From NCBI RefSeq assembly GCF_005877885.1, contig NZ_VCHY01000011.1:62001-126000 (forward strand): DNA of 64,000 nucleotides, given 5' to 3'. Shown here piece by piece: positions 1-8,808 of this stretch. A program made the position numbers and the translations under genes. Origin of the DNA: Labilibacter sediminis (GTDB taxonomy: Bacteria; Bacteroidota; Bacteroidia; Bacteroidales; Marinilabiliaceae). How positions within the stretch are numbered: position 1 is the first letter of the stretch; each line of letters starts with the position of its first letter. The notes beneath the pieces are model-generated. The model was not told the DNA's origin. It did no database searches and was given only the letters and a program-made list of their open reading frames with translations.

Positions 1-2042
1 GGTGCTACATTGCTTTGGGTTACAACAAGGTAATAATCGCCATCTTTGTCCACCTGTCCGTATACATCCAAAGCAGTTTTACTTAGGTTTTGTAAGTTAG
101 GATAGGTTGCAGCCCACATTGGAGGGGCAATTTCAGTTGTGAAGGTCCATTTAGTAAAGTTATCTAAATCGTTATAGAATACTCCATCAACATCAATGGT
201 GTTATCATATACATAAACAGCATAATTGGTATTGTAATCCAATGTTTCACCGGATGACAAGTCTAATGTAATTGTATTTCCTGTAAAAGAGATTCTAGGG
301 TCTTGCGGTATAAATAATCCATCTCCTGTTGCTAACTGAATGTTGTTAGTTGGATTGCCAACCTCAGCAATGGTTATATTTGTTTCGTTTTCTGTTATAA
401 GAGCAGTTGTTGCATCATCAAAAGTCATCTGTAGAATTGGAGAAATGCTTATGTCAGAACTGCCATTTAACGGACTAAATGTGGGGTCTGAAACAGATGC
501 TGTTACTGTAGTGAATGTCCATTTAGTGTAGTTGTCCAAGTCATTATAATAGGCAGCATCCACATTAATAGTATTGTCAACAATGTAAACAGCATAATTT
601 GTGTTAAAATCCAGTGTTTCACCGGAAGAAAGATCTAATGTGATTGTGTTTCCGGTGAAAGAAATTCTTGAATCTTGTGGCGTAAACATTCCATCACCGG
701 TAGCTAACTGAATGTTATTGGTTGGATTTCCAATTTCAGCGATGCTGATTTGAGTATTGTTTTCTTCAATTATAGCAGTTGTTGCAGCATCAAAGGTCAT
801 CTGTAAAATAGGAGATACGCTGATGTCGGAACTTCCGTTTAACGGACTAAAAGTAGGGTCTGGAACAGAGGCTGTCACTGTTGTGAATGTCCATTTTGTG
901 AAGTTATCTAAATCACCATAGTATGCTGCATCTACATTGATGGTATTGTCTTCAATATATACCGCGTAATTGGTGTTGTAATCCAGTGTTTCACCAGAAG
1001 AGAGATTTAATGTGATTGTGTTTCCGGTGAATGAAATTCTTGAATCTTGTGGTGTAAACATTCCATCTCCGGTTGCTAATTGTATGTTATTGGTTGGATT
1101 TCCAATTTCGGCGATAGTGATCTGAGTATTATTTTCTTCAATAAAAGCTGTTGTTGCTGCATCAAAGGTCATTTGTAAGATTGGAGATACACTAATATTG
1201 GAGCTTCCACTTAATGGGCTAAAAGTAGGATCGGGAACAGAACCTATTGTAGTAGTGAAAGTCCATTTTGTAAAATTGTCTAATTCATTATAATATGAAG
1301 CATCAACATTGATTGTGTTGTCATTTATATAAACTGCGTAATTGGTATTGTAGTCAAGTGATTCTCCAGAAGAAAGATCTAATGTGATTGTGTTGCCTGT
1401 ATATGAGATTCTTGGATCTTGAGGTGTAAACACTCCGTCGCCGGTAGCCAGCTGAATATTGTTGGTAGGATTTCCAACTTCAGCAATGGTGATATAAGTG
1501 TTGTTTTGCTCAATTATTGCAGTAGTGGCTGCATCAAATGTCATCTGAAGAACAGGATTTATGCTAATACTACTGCTCCCACTTAATGGATTAAATGTTG
1601 GATCAGGAACTGCAGGTGCTGCTGTAGTAAAAGTCCACTTTGTAAAATTATCTAAGTCGTTATAGTATTGGGCATCAACATCAATTGTATTATCATATAC
1701 ATATACAGCGTAGTTAGTTGAATAATCAAGACTTTCTCCAGAACTAAGATCAAAAGTAATGGCGTTTCCGGTAAATGATATTCTGGAATCCTGAGGAGTG
1801 AACAATCCATCTCCGGCAGCTAACTGAATGTTGTTGGTTGGGTTGCCGACTTCAGCAATGATTATGTTTGTTCCATTTTCCTCAATTATGGCTGTTGTAT
1901 ACCCGTCAAAGGTCATTTGAAGAACAGGGTTAATGCTAATGTCGCTTGAACCAGAACTTGGAGAAAAGTTAGGGTCGGAAACCTGCCCCCAGGTTGTTAC
2001 ACAAATAAGAATAAATATAAGTGAGGCGTATATTTTCTTCAT
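1..2042 (-). CDS. Secreted protein with tandem SbsA-type Ig-like repeats (3' end beyond window)
   Basis: The frame stays open from an ATG at 2042 to the left edge, so only the N-terminal 680 residues are visible. It starts with a signal peptide (MKKIYASLIFILICVTTWGQ) and continues with five Ig-like units of 124 residues. Each unit carries DPxF(N/S)P, a PVLQMTFD-like strand, the phrase GNPTNNIQLA.GDG, and an end of the form D.FTKWTFTT. This resembles the bacterial Ig-like Big_5/SbsA family. After the fifth unit a different domain begins (TYPNLQNLSK...DGDYYLVV), like the Ig-type modules of other Bacteroidota surface proteins. It is probably a large exported adhesin-like or cell-surface protein. 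Its ligand and C-terminal sorting domain cannot be seen. Confidence 0.85.
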   Translation of the reverse strand, partial: MKKIYASLIFILICVTTWGQVSDPNFSPSSGSSDISINPVLQMTFDGYTTAIIEENGTNIIIAEVGNPTNNIQLAAGDGLFTPQDSRISFTGNAITFDLSSGESLDYSTNYAVYVYDNTIDVDAQYYNDLDNFTKWTFTTAAPAVPDPTFNPLSGSSSISINPVLQMTFDAATTAIIEQNNTYITIAEVGNPTNNIQLATGDGVFTPQDPRISYTGNTITLDLSSGESLDYNTNYAVYINDNTINVDASYYNELDNFTKWTFTTTIGSVPDPTFSPLSGSSNISVSPILQMTFDAATTAFIEENNTQITIAEIGNPTNNIQLATGDGMFTPQDSRISFTGNTITLNLSSGETLDYNTNYAVYIEDNTINVDAAYYGDLDNFTKWTFTTVTASVPDPTFSPLNGSSDISVSPILQMTFDAATTAIIEENNTQISIAEIGNPTNNIQLATGDGMFTPQDSRISFTGNTITLDLSSGETLDFNTNYAVYIVDNTINVDAAYYNDLDNYTKWTFTTVTASVSDPTFSPLNGSSDISISPILQMTFDDATTALITENETNITIAEVGNPTNNIQLATGDGLFIPQDPRISFTGNTITLDLSSGETLDYNTNYAVYVYDNTIDVDGVFYNDLDNFTKWTFTTEIAPPMWAATYPNLQNLSKTALDVYGQVDKDGDYYLVVTQSNVA
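117..1976 (-). repeat. Five tandem 372-bp coding repeats
   Basis: The units are 1605-1976, 1233-1604, 861-1232, 489-860 and 117-488, read on the minus strand. The block encoding VNVHLV-like sequence on the plus strand recurs at 139, 511, 883, 1255 and 1627, which is exactly 372 bp each time. Each unit encodes one 124-residue Ig-like domain. Units 2-5 look closer to one another than to unit 1, which suggests recent duplication or gene conversion. Confidence 0.9.
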
Positions 2043-2226
2043 GTTAAAATGATTTTACGAACAATATTTGAGGTTTAGGTTGATTATTAGAGTTTTTACG
2101 CAAAAAAGCCAATTATGTTATATCGTGTGTGATCAATACTGCATTGGCAACTTTAAAAATACATTTATTAAGCATTAATACTTAAGTTTCTTTGCGAAAT
2201 GATGAAATAAATTGATTGAATGATTG

Positions 2227-2943
2227 TTACTTAAGAGTAAGTTTTGCCAAATAATCGTAATGTGACCCATCGGCAACTTTTTCCATATTAAATCCATTTT
2301 GCTCAGCATAAAAACGTAAGAGCTCATCATCGATAAAAAGCCACTTAAAGGCACTGCCTTTAACACCATTATAGTTCATACGGTAGGTGATTTCACCATA
2401 ATAACTGTCGTTTAAATTAATGAGCATGCTTCCGTCGTCATCTTCAAACAGGTACCTGATATCTGAACTATCGACTAATAAGCAGCCTCCAGGTGTCAGA
2501 AGTTTTTTTATGTGATTAAAAAAAGCTTTTAAATTACTGGTTTCTTTTGCAATACCAATGCCATTCATAAGCATCAGTATGGTATCATATTTTGTGTCGG
2601 TGGGAAGACTGAAAAAATCCTGTGCTAAAATATTTTTTATTCCCCTCTGTTTCATAACGGAGCAAGCTAAAAGGCTTATTTCATTGGCATAAACTTCTTT
2701 GTTGCTTTGCTGTAAATACAAGGCATGGCTTCCTGCGCCTGCGCCTACATCTAAAATTTTTCCCTGACTAAGCGTTAGCGCTTTTTTCTCAAGGTCGGGC
2801 ATTTCGTTAAAACCTCTAAAAAGGTATTCTACCGGAAGAATATCATCTTCAACAATATTGGATTCAACAGTTATTTCTGCTTTTTTATTGCCGTTCAGAA
2901 AGTCACAACAGGCAGTTCCGAGAGGATCAGTTTCTATTTTCAA
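2227..2943 (-). CDS. SAM-dependent class I methyltransferase
   Basis: The methyltransferase motif I, ILDVGAGAGSHALYLQ, lies about 60 residues in. Motif II-like acidic residues follow (VYANEIS), then YDTILMLMNGIG and LLTPGGCLLVDSSD (motifs II/III). The substrate is not identifiable. There is no ATG near the N-terminus. The outermost TTG (2964) lies inside a good -7 box (TATTTTTG, complement of 2962-2969), so the next in-frame TTG at 2943 is preferred. That gives MKIETDPLG... and 238 residues. The gene is divergent from the dihydrouridine synthase gene and stands alone. Confidence 0.8.
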   Translation of the reverse strand: MKIETDPLGTACCDFLNGNKKAEITVESNIVEDDILPVEYLFRGFNEMPDLEKKALTLSQGKILDVGAGAGSHALYLQQSNKEVYANEISLLACSVMKQRGIKNILAQDFFSLPTDTKYDTILMLMNGIGIAKETSNLKAFFNHIKKLLTPGGCLLVDSSDIRYLFEDDDGSMLINLNDSYYGEITYRMNYNGVKGSAFKWLFIDDELLRFYAEQNGFNMEKVADGSHYDYLAKLTLK

Positions 2944-2961
2944 AATGGTATAAATTTTAGG

Positions 2962-2969
2962 CAAAAATA
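2962..2969 (-). promoter_or_regulatory. Candidate -7 promoter box for the methyltransferase gene
   Basis: The minus strand reads TATTTTTG, which fits the Bacteroidota TAnnTTTG consensus. It overlaps the outermost TTG of the open frame, so it also bears on the choice of start codon. No clear -33 element is visible. Confidence 0.45.
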
Positions 2970-3056
2970 CAAAATTAATCCGGGTTGTTATATTCTTTTA
3001 TGGCTTTGAATTTATTGATGTTGCGAAATAAAAAAGCAACGTATTGTAATATTTCT

Positions 3057-3064
3057 TATTTTTG
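3057..3064 (+). promoter_or_regulatory. Candidate -7 box for the dus gene
   Basis: TATTTTTG matches TAnnTTTG about 90 bases before the TTG start of the dihydrouridine synthase gene. The 5' leader would be about 80 nt. Confidence 0.4.
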
Positions 3065-3150
3065 CGGTTATAAAATCCGTAATCTTGGGAAATAGTATAA
3101 TTTTTTAAAAGCAGTTATACGGATCTGCTTTTATTTTTACTTCCTCGCCT

Positions 3151-4071
3151 TTGAATTCTTTCATTTATTTTGCACCTCTTCAGAGCTATACAACTTTACC
3201 ATATTATTTGAGTTATGCTCAGGTTTTTAATGCTGTAGATAAGTATTTTACCCCATTTTATCGTAAAAATAAAAAAGACGTTTTTGAGTATGAAGATGAA
3301 CTGAAATGTTATGATGGTTTAAATATTATTCCTCAGGTTCTTGTTAATAATTCTAAAGACTTAATTCAGTTTACCACTGATATGATGAAGAAGGGATTTG
3401 GTGAAATAAACTTGAATATGGGGTGCCCCTTTCCTATGGTAGCAAATAAACGTTTGGGATCTGGTTTTCTACCATATAGAGATAAATATAAGCTCGTACT
3501 AAAGGAATATTTCTCTCAAAATTTGCCTATGCGTTTATCCATTAAAACGAGGCTGGGATGGGATAATAAAGAAGAAGTAATTGCATTGACTGAGGTAGTT
3601 AATGATTTTCCAATTCAGGAATTAATTGTTCACCCCAGATTGGGTACACAAAAGTATACGGGTGATCCGGATTGGGATGTTTTTAAAGAAGTATTGGAGG
3701 TTAGTAATCACCAGGTGGTGGGTAATGGAGATATTAATTCCTCAGAAGATCTGGAAACTTTACAAAAAAAATTTCCTCATGTTGAGGTCTGGATGCTTGG
3801 AAGAGGTTTGTTGTCGAAACCGGATATGTTACAGCCAGGTATTAGTCGTTTTCAGCAAAAACAAAACCTTATCTGTTTACACGATAATTTTTACGATAAC
3901 TTAAAGAAGTTTGGGTATTTAGAAGGGCAGATTCTTAATCACCTGAAAACTTTTTGGGAGTATCCTTTGCAAGATGCCGAAGGAGGAAAAAGAATCCATA
4001 GAAAACTAAGAAAAGTTGGGAAGTTGGATGCATATTCTGAAATAAAGAAAATGATTTTTGATCTGATATGA
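3151..4071 (+). CDS. tRNA-dihydrouridine synthase family protein
   Basis: Flavin-dependent reductase that makes dihydrouridine in tRNA. The N-terminus IYFAPLQSYTTLPY is the first strand of the TIM barrel that holds FMN. The NLNMGCPFPMV segment carries the catalytic Cys of the Dus NxGCP motif. KTRLGWD, HPRLGTQKYTG and VVGNGDI are further FMN- and RNA-binding motifs. The 306-residue length is normal. No ATG is available and the first plausible start is TTG at 3151, which places the barrel's first strand right at the N-terminus. The gene converges with the PfkB kinase gene with only 8 bp between stops. Which tRNA position it modifies cannot be read from sequence. Confidence 0.88.
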   Translation: MNSFIYFAPLQSYTTLPYYLSYAQVFNAVDKYFTPFYRKNKKDVFEYEDELKCYDGLNIIPQVLVNNSKDLIQFTTDMMKKGFGEINLNMGCPFPMVANKRLGSGFLPYRDKYKLVLKEYFSQNLPMRLSIKTRLGWDNKEEVIALTEVVNDFPIQELIVHPRLGTQKYTGDPDWDVFKEVLEVSNHQVVGNGDINSSEDLETLQKKFPHVEVWMLGRGLLSKPDMLQPGISRFQQKQNLICLHDNFYDNLKKFGYLEGQILNHLKTFWEYPLQDAEGGKRIHRKLRKVGKLDAYSEIKKMIFDLI

Positions 4072-4079
4072 TCCATAAA

Positions 4080-4976
4080 TTATTTGCTGATATAGTTATC
4101 CAGGCTCATGCAAACATCCGTAGATAGTTTGATACCACTCTCAATAATTTTATCCCACTTTAATTCAGATATTAAATGAATATTCTTTTTAAGAATATTT
4201 GATTCTATTAATTTGTGAATGATTCCGGCATTAAAATTATCTCCGGCACCAATAGTACTAACCGGTTTTATTTTTGGTACGGGATAGTGTTTACTGATAT
4301 TGTTGGTTCGAAGTGTGACACCTTTGGTGTTTTCAGTATATACAAGTTGGCTGCACTTATCTTTAATATTTAAAAATGATTCATCAGCCGATGTTGTTGA
4401 AAAAATATTATAAAAATCTTCATTACTGCCTCGAATTATATCAGCTGCAGAAATATTTTCTTCAATATAAGAATTGTACTCTGTTAAATTGGAGGCGTGT
4501 TTGTTTCTGAAATTTGGGTCGTAAATAATGATGCATCCCCATTGTTTAGCATGATCGACAATTTTAAAAGCCTGTTTTCTGATGTTGGAATCAATGGCAT
4601 AAAAGGATCCAAAAAGCAGAATGTCATCAGTTTTAAAATCAGGTAGTTCTATTTCAAGTCTGTCGTTGGGGTAGTTTTTGTAGAAATCGTATTCGGCATC
4701 ATTTTGTTCATTTAAAAAAGCCATGGCCAAAGCGCTTTGACCATGGTTATATCTCTTCAGGTATGAAGTATTGATGTTGTTTTGGTTTAGGAAGTTTATA
4801 ATAGTATCGCCTACCTTATCGTTTCCTAATTCGCTGATAAAGTAGGTTTGGTGACCTAATCGTGCCAGAGATACCAGGGCATTAAGAACCGATCCTCCTG
4901 CTTTAGCAGACAGAGGTTGGCCATCTTTAAAGATGATGTCAAAAACTGTTTCGCCTAAACCAAAAACACGTCTCAT
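4080..4976 (-). CDS. PfkB-family carbohydrate kinase (fructokinase-like)
   Basis: Ribokinase/PfkB-fold sugar kinase of 298 residues. The N-terminal GGSVLNALVSLARLG segment is the PfkB substrate-binding signature. GAGDNFNAGIIHKL near residue 245 is the second signature, with the catalytic Asp and anion-hole glycines. YDPNFRNK in the middle is typical of fructokinase-like members. The substrate is inferred only (fructose or a related ketose). It is last in a minus-strand run of four genes, with 7 bp to the cysteine hydrolase upstream, so co-transcription is likely. Confidence 0.85.
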   Translation of the reverse strand: MRRVFGLGETVFDIIFKDGQPLSAKAGGSVLNALVSLARLGHQTYFISELGNDKVGDTIINFLNQNNINTSYLKRYNHGQSALAMAFLNEQNDAEYDFYKNYPNDRLEIELPDFKTDDILLFGSFYAIDSNIRKQAFKIVDHAKQWGCIIIYDPNFRNKHASNLTEYNSYIEENISAADIIRGSNEDFYNIFSTTSADESFLNIKDKCSQLVYTENTKGVTLRTNNISKHYPVPKIKPVSTIGAGDNFNAGIIHKLIESNILKKNIHLISELKWDKIIESGIKLSTDVCMSLDNYISK

Positions 4977-4983
4977 ACTTAAA

Positions 4984-5526
4984 TTATTTTACCAATTTTG
5001 AAATTGCTTTAAATGCATCGCTTCCTGCATAGCGGCAAAGCTCAAATAAAATGGATTCGTAACTGGTTACAGTAATACCTTCCTGAAGCATACGGTTGAT
5101 GGCAATTCTCTTGTTTTCAGGATTTCTTGATCCCACACAATCTTCAATAATCACAGGCTGATATCTTTTAGATTTTAAATCGATAGCTGTTTGCATAAGA
5201 CAGATGTGTGCTTCAATACCAAAAAGAATTACAAACCTTTTTCCTTTTGATTCAAGTTTTTCTGTGAAAGGAGCATCGTCACAACAGCTAAAGGCTGTTT
5301 TTTCAAAGGCAGGGCAGTCTTTAATTTTTTCAGCAATGCCTTCGATGGTTTCCCCTAAGCCTTTTTTGTATTGCTCGGTAACCAACATTGGTATTTCTAA
5401 TACATTAAGCCCGTCCACTAATATTTCGGTGTTCTTTTTTAGCTGTTCGTGATTATGTATATGTGGAAATAATCTTTCCTGAATGTCTACAACAACTGCT
5501 ACAGTTTCGTCTTTTAAAATTCTCAT
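4984..5526 (-). CDS. Isochorismatase-family cysteine hydrolase
   Basis: A 180-residue alpha/beta hydrolase of the isochorismatase/YcaC superfamily. The catalytic Asp lies in VVVDIQERLFPHI near the N-terminus, the Lys in the FEKTAFSC segment, and the nucleophile Cys in FGIEAHICLMQTAIDL, giving a complete Asp-Lys-Cys triad. It lacks the C-terminal carrier domain of true isochorismatases and is closer to YcaC-type amide hydrolases of unknown substrate. It sits 30 bp downstream of the metallo-hydrolase and 7 bp upstream of the PfkB kinase, probably in one operon. Confidence 0.85.
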   Translation of the reverse strand: MRILKDETVAVVVDIQERLFPHIHNHEQLKKNTEILVDGLNVLEIPMLVTEQYKKGLGETIEGIAEKIKDCPAFEKTAFSCCDDAPFTEKLESKGKRFVILFGIEAHICLMQTAIDLKSKRYQPVIIEDCVGSRNPENKRIAINRMLQEGITVTSYESILFELCRYAGSDAFKAISKLVK

Positions 5527-5556
5527 TGTGTCAAATATTTATTTCCTTATTGTCAT

Positions 5557-6315
5557 TTAAAGTTGTTCCACCTCTGTAGGTGCATATCTCGAAGTTAATT
5601 CAATTCTGTATTTTTCATTCAAAGGCTTAAAGGCATCCAGGGCAATGTTACTCCTGTTGTTATCTTCTGATATGTGAGATAAGTATATGGTTTTTAAATT
5701 TTTACCTGCATGATGTTCAACCAGTTCTTTAGCCTGAATATTTGATAAATGACCATGTTCCCCGGCAACTCTCTTTTTTAAATAGTAAGGGTATTTGCCA
5801 GCTTCAAGCATATCTGTATCATAATTGGATTCCAGAAATAAAAAATCGCATTTGCTCAATTGGTCTTTCACTTTATCGCAAGCTGTCCCAATATCAGTAA
5901 ATACACCAATATGCTTATTATCGTGCTCTACTCTAAAACTACAAGGTTCAATGGCATCATGTTGTTTTAAAAAGGAGTGAATCAGAAAATTTCCGATAGC
6001 TATGCTTTCTCCAGCTTCAAAGGTAATCACATTTGTCGGACGCATGGTTTGATAGCTCTTTTCATAGGTTTTTTTTGTCATGTAAATCGGAACCTTGAGC
6101 TTTTTACTTAAAACTTTAGCGCCTCTGTAATGATCGCTATGTTCATGTGTAATAAAAACTGCTTTTACCTTTAAAGGATTCAACTTTTTTTTGTACATCC
6201 TATCAATAATCTGACTTCTGCTTATTCCGGCATCCACCAATATCGCCTCTGTTTCATTTCCAATGTAATAGCAATTACCATTACTTCCCGACGCTAATGC
6301 GCATACTTCAGTCAT
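5557..6315 (-). CDS. MBL-fold metallo-hydrolase (YycJ/WalJ-like)
   Basis: A 252-residue metallo-beta-lactamase fold protein. ALASGSNGNCYYIG at the start and HEHSDHYRG near residue 58 (HxHxDH, binding two metals) are typical of the YycJ/WalJ group. FTDIGTACD and the His in LSHISEDNN supply further ligands. Relatives include DNA exonucleases, but the activity here is inferred. The gene lies 35 bp downstream of the B3/4-domain gene and upstream of the cysteine hydrolase, consistent with an operon. Confidence 0.87.
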   Translation of the reverse strand: MTEVCALASGSNGNCYYIGNETEAILVDAGISRSQIIDRMYKKKLNPLKVKAVFITHEHSDHYRGAKVLSKKLKVPIYMTKKTYEKSYQTMRPTNVITFEAGESIAIGNFLIHSFLKQHDAIEPCSFRVEHDNKHIGVFTDIGTACDKVKDQLSKCDFLFLESNYDTDMLEAGKYPYYLKKRVAGEHGHLSNIQAKELVEHHAGKNLKTIYLSHISEDNNRSNIALDAFKPLNEKYRIELTSRYAPTEVEQL

Positions 6316-6350
6316 ATATTTTTGGTTTAATTTATTATAAAAGGAGTAAC

Positions 6351-7010
6351 TTAAATAAAGTAGGATTTAATGTCTTGTGCGTTAGCATGCACGCTAAGTA
6401 ATCTCGTACATTCATCAATCACTTTTTCAAGTTCATCTTTCCCTTTAAAACCAATAAAAATAAATAGTATACTCTTGGTTTTAGATGATATCATGGTGCG
6501 TGTTGAATCACTCGTTGGTGTGCCAAAAGCTCCGGTGTCATCTCTAAAAACCGGAAGCAGTTCAATATTTACAGTTCCTCTGCCAATGCCTTCGTAGGGT
6601 TCATCCGGCTGTCCAATTCCCAGTTTAACATTTCCATTAATGAGTTCGGCATCGTAGCCACAAATAGAATAGCCAGTTTTTATGGATATGTAATTTAAGA
6701 CATCTACCACATTAGAAATCTGATATAGTCCTTTGTCATTGGCTATTCTTCTCATCAAAGACTCTGCAGCAGGCCTGTATCTGTTTGGATCTTTACCTAA
6801 TGCTCTGTAGGCATCCTTGGTGGCTTTTACCGTATTCATTTCCCGAATAGATTCCGGAGTTAAGGTTTCCTGAAAAATCTTTAGTTGTTCGTCAATCCAA
6901 AGGTTAAATTCTTCGCTGCTGGGCTGTACCAATACTTTTGCCTCAAGGCATCCCAGTGTTATCAGTGGTAATTTATCAGATATGGATGATTCAATTGTTA
7001 TGGACTGCAT
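6351..7010 (-). CDS. Free-standing B3/B4 tRNA-binding domain protein
   Basis: This 219-residue protein consists essentially of the B3/4 domain found in the beta subunit of phenylalanyl-tRNA synthetase. Recognisable parts are the AYRALGKDPNRYRPAAESL segment, the central SNVVDVLNYISIKTGYSICGYD strand-helix unit, and DDTGAFGTPTSDSTRTMIS. In PheT this domain edits mischarged Tyr-tRNA. Free-standing versions are common, and a trans-editing or amino-acid-binding role is possible but unproven. First gene of a four-gene minus-strand run; the ATG at 7010 fits the start of the fold. Confidence 0.8.
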   Translation of the reverse strand: MQSITIESSISDKLPLITLGCLEAKVLVQPSSEEFNLWIDEQLKIFQETLTPESIREMNTVKATKDAYRALGKDPNRYRPAAESLMRRIANDKGLYQISNVVDVLNYISIKTGYSICGYDAELINGNVKLGIGQPDEPYEGIGRGTVNIELLPVFRDDTGAFGTPTSDSTRTMISSKTKSILFIFIGFKGKDELEKVIDECTRLLSVHANAQDIKSYFI

Positions 7011-7170
7011 AAAGTGCTTTAATTATGAGTCAACAAAGATAATGAAATTTGGTATGTGAGTTATTAACTCGTGAAAGATGTGATATTGTTGTTTTTTCGT
7101 TTTCTTTGTGACTAGTTTTAAATTCTGATGTTAACAAGTTATTTTGCGTACATCTTTCAGTAAAGTTTTT

Positions 7171-7854
7171 ATGAGCAAATCAGTTATTCCAAAAGGCCTA
7201 AAGTGTGTGATTTTTGATATGGATGGTGTGTTGTATGATTCAATGAAAAATCATGAGACAACCTGGGTTGGCTGCCTGAAGCCTGAAGGAATAGACTTTC
7301 ATCCGTCAGAGGCCTATTTACATGAAGGAAGAACAGGTTTTGATACCATTGGTTATGCTTTTAAAAAGTACTTGAATATAGAAGCAACTCAGGAAGATAA
7401 GGAAAGAGTTTATAATGAAAAGGTGCGTTTGATGGGGTTGGCACCTAAAGCGCAGAAAATGCCAAAGATGCTGGAATTAATTCAGGCGTTAAAAGAACAG
7501 GGGATAGATGTTTGGGTGGTAACAGGATCAAAACAACCTACGTTGTTGGATAAACTTCATGGTGATTTTGGCATTGATCCTAAGCAAATAATTTGTGCCA
7601 GAGATGTGGTAAACGGAAAGCCACATCCAGAACCTTATTTAAAAGCTGTGGCTGGTAGTGGGTATAAGGCAGAGGAATGCATTGTTGTAGAAAATGCACC
7701 TTTGGGAGTAAGGTCTGCCAAGGCTGCAGGTATTATAACCATTGCGGTAAACACAGGTATTCTTGAGGATGAAATTCTGGAAAGCGAAGCAGCAGATGTA
7801 GTATTGCCTGATACTAAAAGTTTAATGCCTTATTTTAAATCGGTGCTGGTTTAA
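7171..7854 (+). CDS. HAD-family hydrolase, beta-phosphoglucomutase-like
   Basis: HAD phosphatase or mutase with all four motifs: DMDGVLYDS (motif I nucleophile and acid/base Asp), VVTGSKQ (motif II), the GKPHPEPYL Lys (motif III) and VVENAPLGVRSAKAAG (motif IV). The cap between motifs I and II is alpha-helical, as in beta-phosphoglucomutase and phosphoglycolate-phosphatase types. The substrate is not predictable. The open frame extends upstream to a TTG at 7144, but ATG 7171 (MSKSVIPKG) places motif I at the usual distance. Converges with the yjbQ-like gene. Confidence 0.85.
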   Translation: MSKSVIPKGLKCVIFDMDGVLYDSMKNHETTWVGCLKPEGIDFHPSEAYLHEGRTGFDTIGYAFKKYLNIEATQEDKERVYNEKVRLMGLAPKAQKMPKMLELIQALKEQGIDVWVVTGSKQPTLLDKLHGDFGIDPKQIICARDVVNGKPHPEPYLKAVAGSGYKAEECIVVENAPLGVRSAKAAGIITIAVNTGILEDEILESEAADVVLPDTKSLMPYFKSVLV

Positions 7855-7896
7855 TAAGATACTTTAATAATTATATCAGGCGTGTAGTTTAAAATA

Positions 7897-8304
7897 TTAA
7901 GAGTAAACAGTTGCGATAAGATTTCTGTGACCACCAAAATTCCTGAATTCACAAAAATAAATGCCTTGCCAGGTGCCTAAGTTTAGTTCTCCATTGGTGA
8001 TGGGAATGGTTAATGACTGACCAATTAAACTTGATTTTACATGAGACGGCATATCGTCGCTCCCTTCTAAGGTATGTGTATATTCCGGTAGATTTTCAGG
8101 AGCCATATTGTTCATGATGGTCTCAAAATCTACTCTCACAGACGGGTCTGCATTTTCGTTTATGGTTAAGCCGGCAGAAGTATGTTGAAGAAAAAGGTTT
8201 AAAAGACCTTCTTCGGGTAAGTTAATGTGTGATTCTATATAGCTCGTGATTAAATGAAATCCTCTTCTAAATTCAGGTAGACGCAATTGTGTTTGTTGGA
8301 TCAT
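7897..8304 (-). CDS. YjbQ family protein (UPF0047)
   Basis: A 135-residue single-domain protein of the YjbQ/UPF0047 family, often labelled secondary thiamine-phosphate synthase enzyme. Diagnostic stretches are NLFLQHTSAGLTINENADPSVR and HVKSSLIGQSLTIPI, with GTWQGIYFCEFRNFGG at the C-terminus. The conserved His and Asp cluster looks intact. The function in the cell is not established. No operon partner: the downstream HAD gene converges and the upstream ArsC-like gene is 78 bp away on the same strand. Confidence 0.9.
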   Translation of the reverse strand: MIQQTQLRLPEFRRGFHLITSYIESHINLPEEGLLNLFLQHTSAGLTINENADPSVRVDFETIMNNMAPENLPEYTHTLEGSDDMPSHVKSSLIGQSLTIPITNGELNLGTWQGIYFCEFRNFGGHRNLIATVYS

Positions 8305-8382
8305 TTTTAATTTAATTTTGAGCCCAATTTATAAATTGTTTTGCAAAATAAAACCCCAAAGTAAAAATATCTGTTTTTATAT

Positions 8383-8808
8383 TTATTGAAATAAACTAAA
8401 ATGTTTCATGGCAAATTCCATGGCATAATCTTCAATTTCGTTACATACTTCGCGGTACGATAACAGTTTTTCTTTATCAGAACCATCCGCTAAAGCCGGG
8501 TTTTTAAAAGGGTGACAGATAATTTCTCCCGGTTCGTGCGCCAAAATAAGCGTTTCTGGAGAAGAGTGATCTGTGATCAATACATAATCGAATACCTCAT
8601 GGTTATAATCTGATATATTATTCGATTTATATTTGTTGATGTCAATCACTGACTCAATCATAGCTTTTTGTGCCAGCATATTAATGGCTTCTATGTGACT
8701 CCCGGCACTAACTACTTTTGCTTTATCTTTTAGGTAATAACTTAACCACCCATGTAGCATTTGTGATCGGGCAGCATTTTTTTCGGAGTATACCAATATC
8801 TTTTTCAT
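8383..8808 (-). CDS. ArsC/LMW-phosphatase-like protein lacking the catalytic cysteine
   Basis: This 141-residue protein aligns along its length with thioredoxin-coupled arsenate reductases and low-molecular-weight phosphatases. The C-terminal half is well kept: CHPFKNPALADGSDKEKLLSYREVCNEIEDY matches the PF.DPA.A.G...E....FR.VRDEI region. The N-terminal P-loop, normally C-x5-R-S, is here SEKNAARSQ. Ser8 stands where the nucleophile Cys belongs, while Arg14, Ser15 and Gln16 remain. The later redox cysteines of ArsC are also gone (ITDHSSPETL). The reading frame is intact, so a non-catalytic binding role or a new activity is more likely than decay. Confidence 0.7.
   Translation of the reverse strand: MKKILVYSEKNAARSQMLHGWLSYYLKDKAKVVSAGSHIEAINMLAQKAMIESVIDINKYKSNNISDYNHEVFDYVLITDHSSPETLILAHEPGEIICHPFKNPALADGSDKEKLLSYREVCNEIEDYAMEFAMKHFSLFQ

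Noticed and set aside
117-1976. Regular repeats considered as a CRISPR array
   Set aside because: The unit is 372 bp, fully coding and in frame, with no spacer/repeat alternation.
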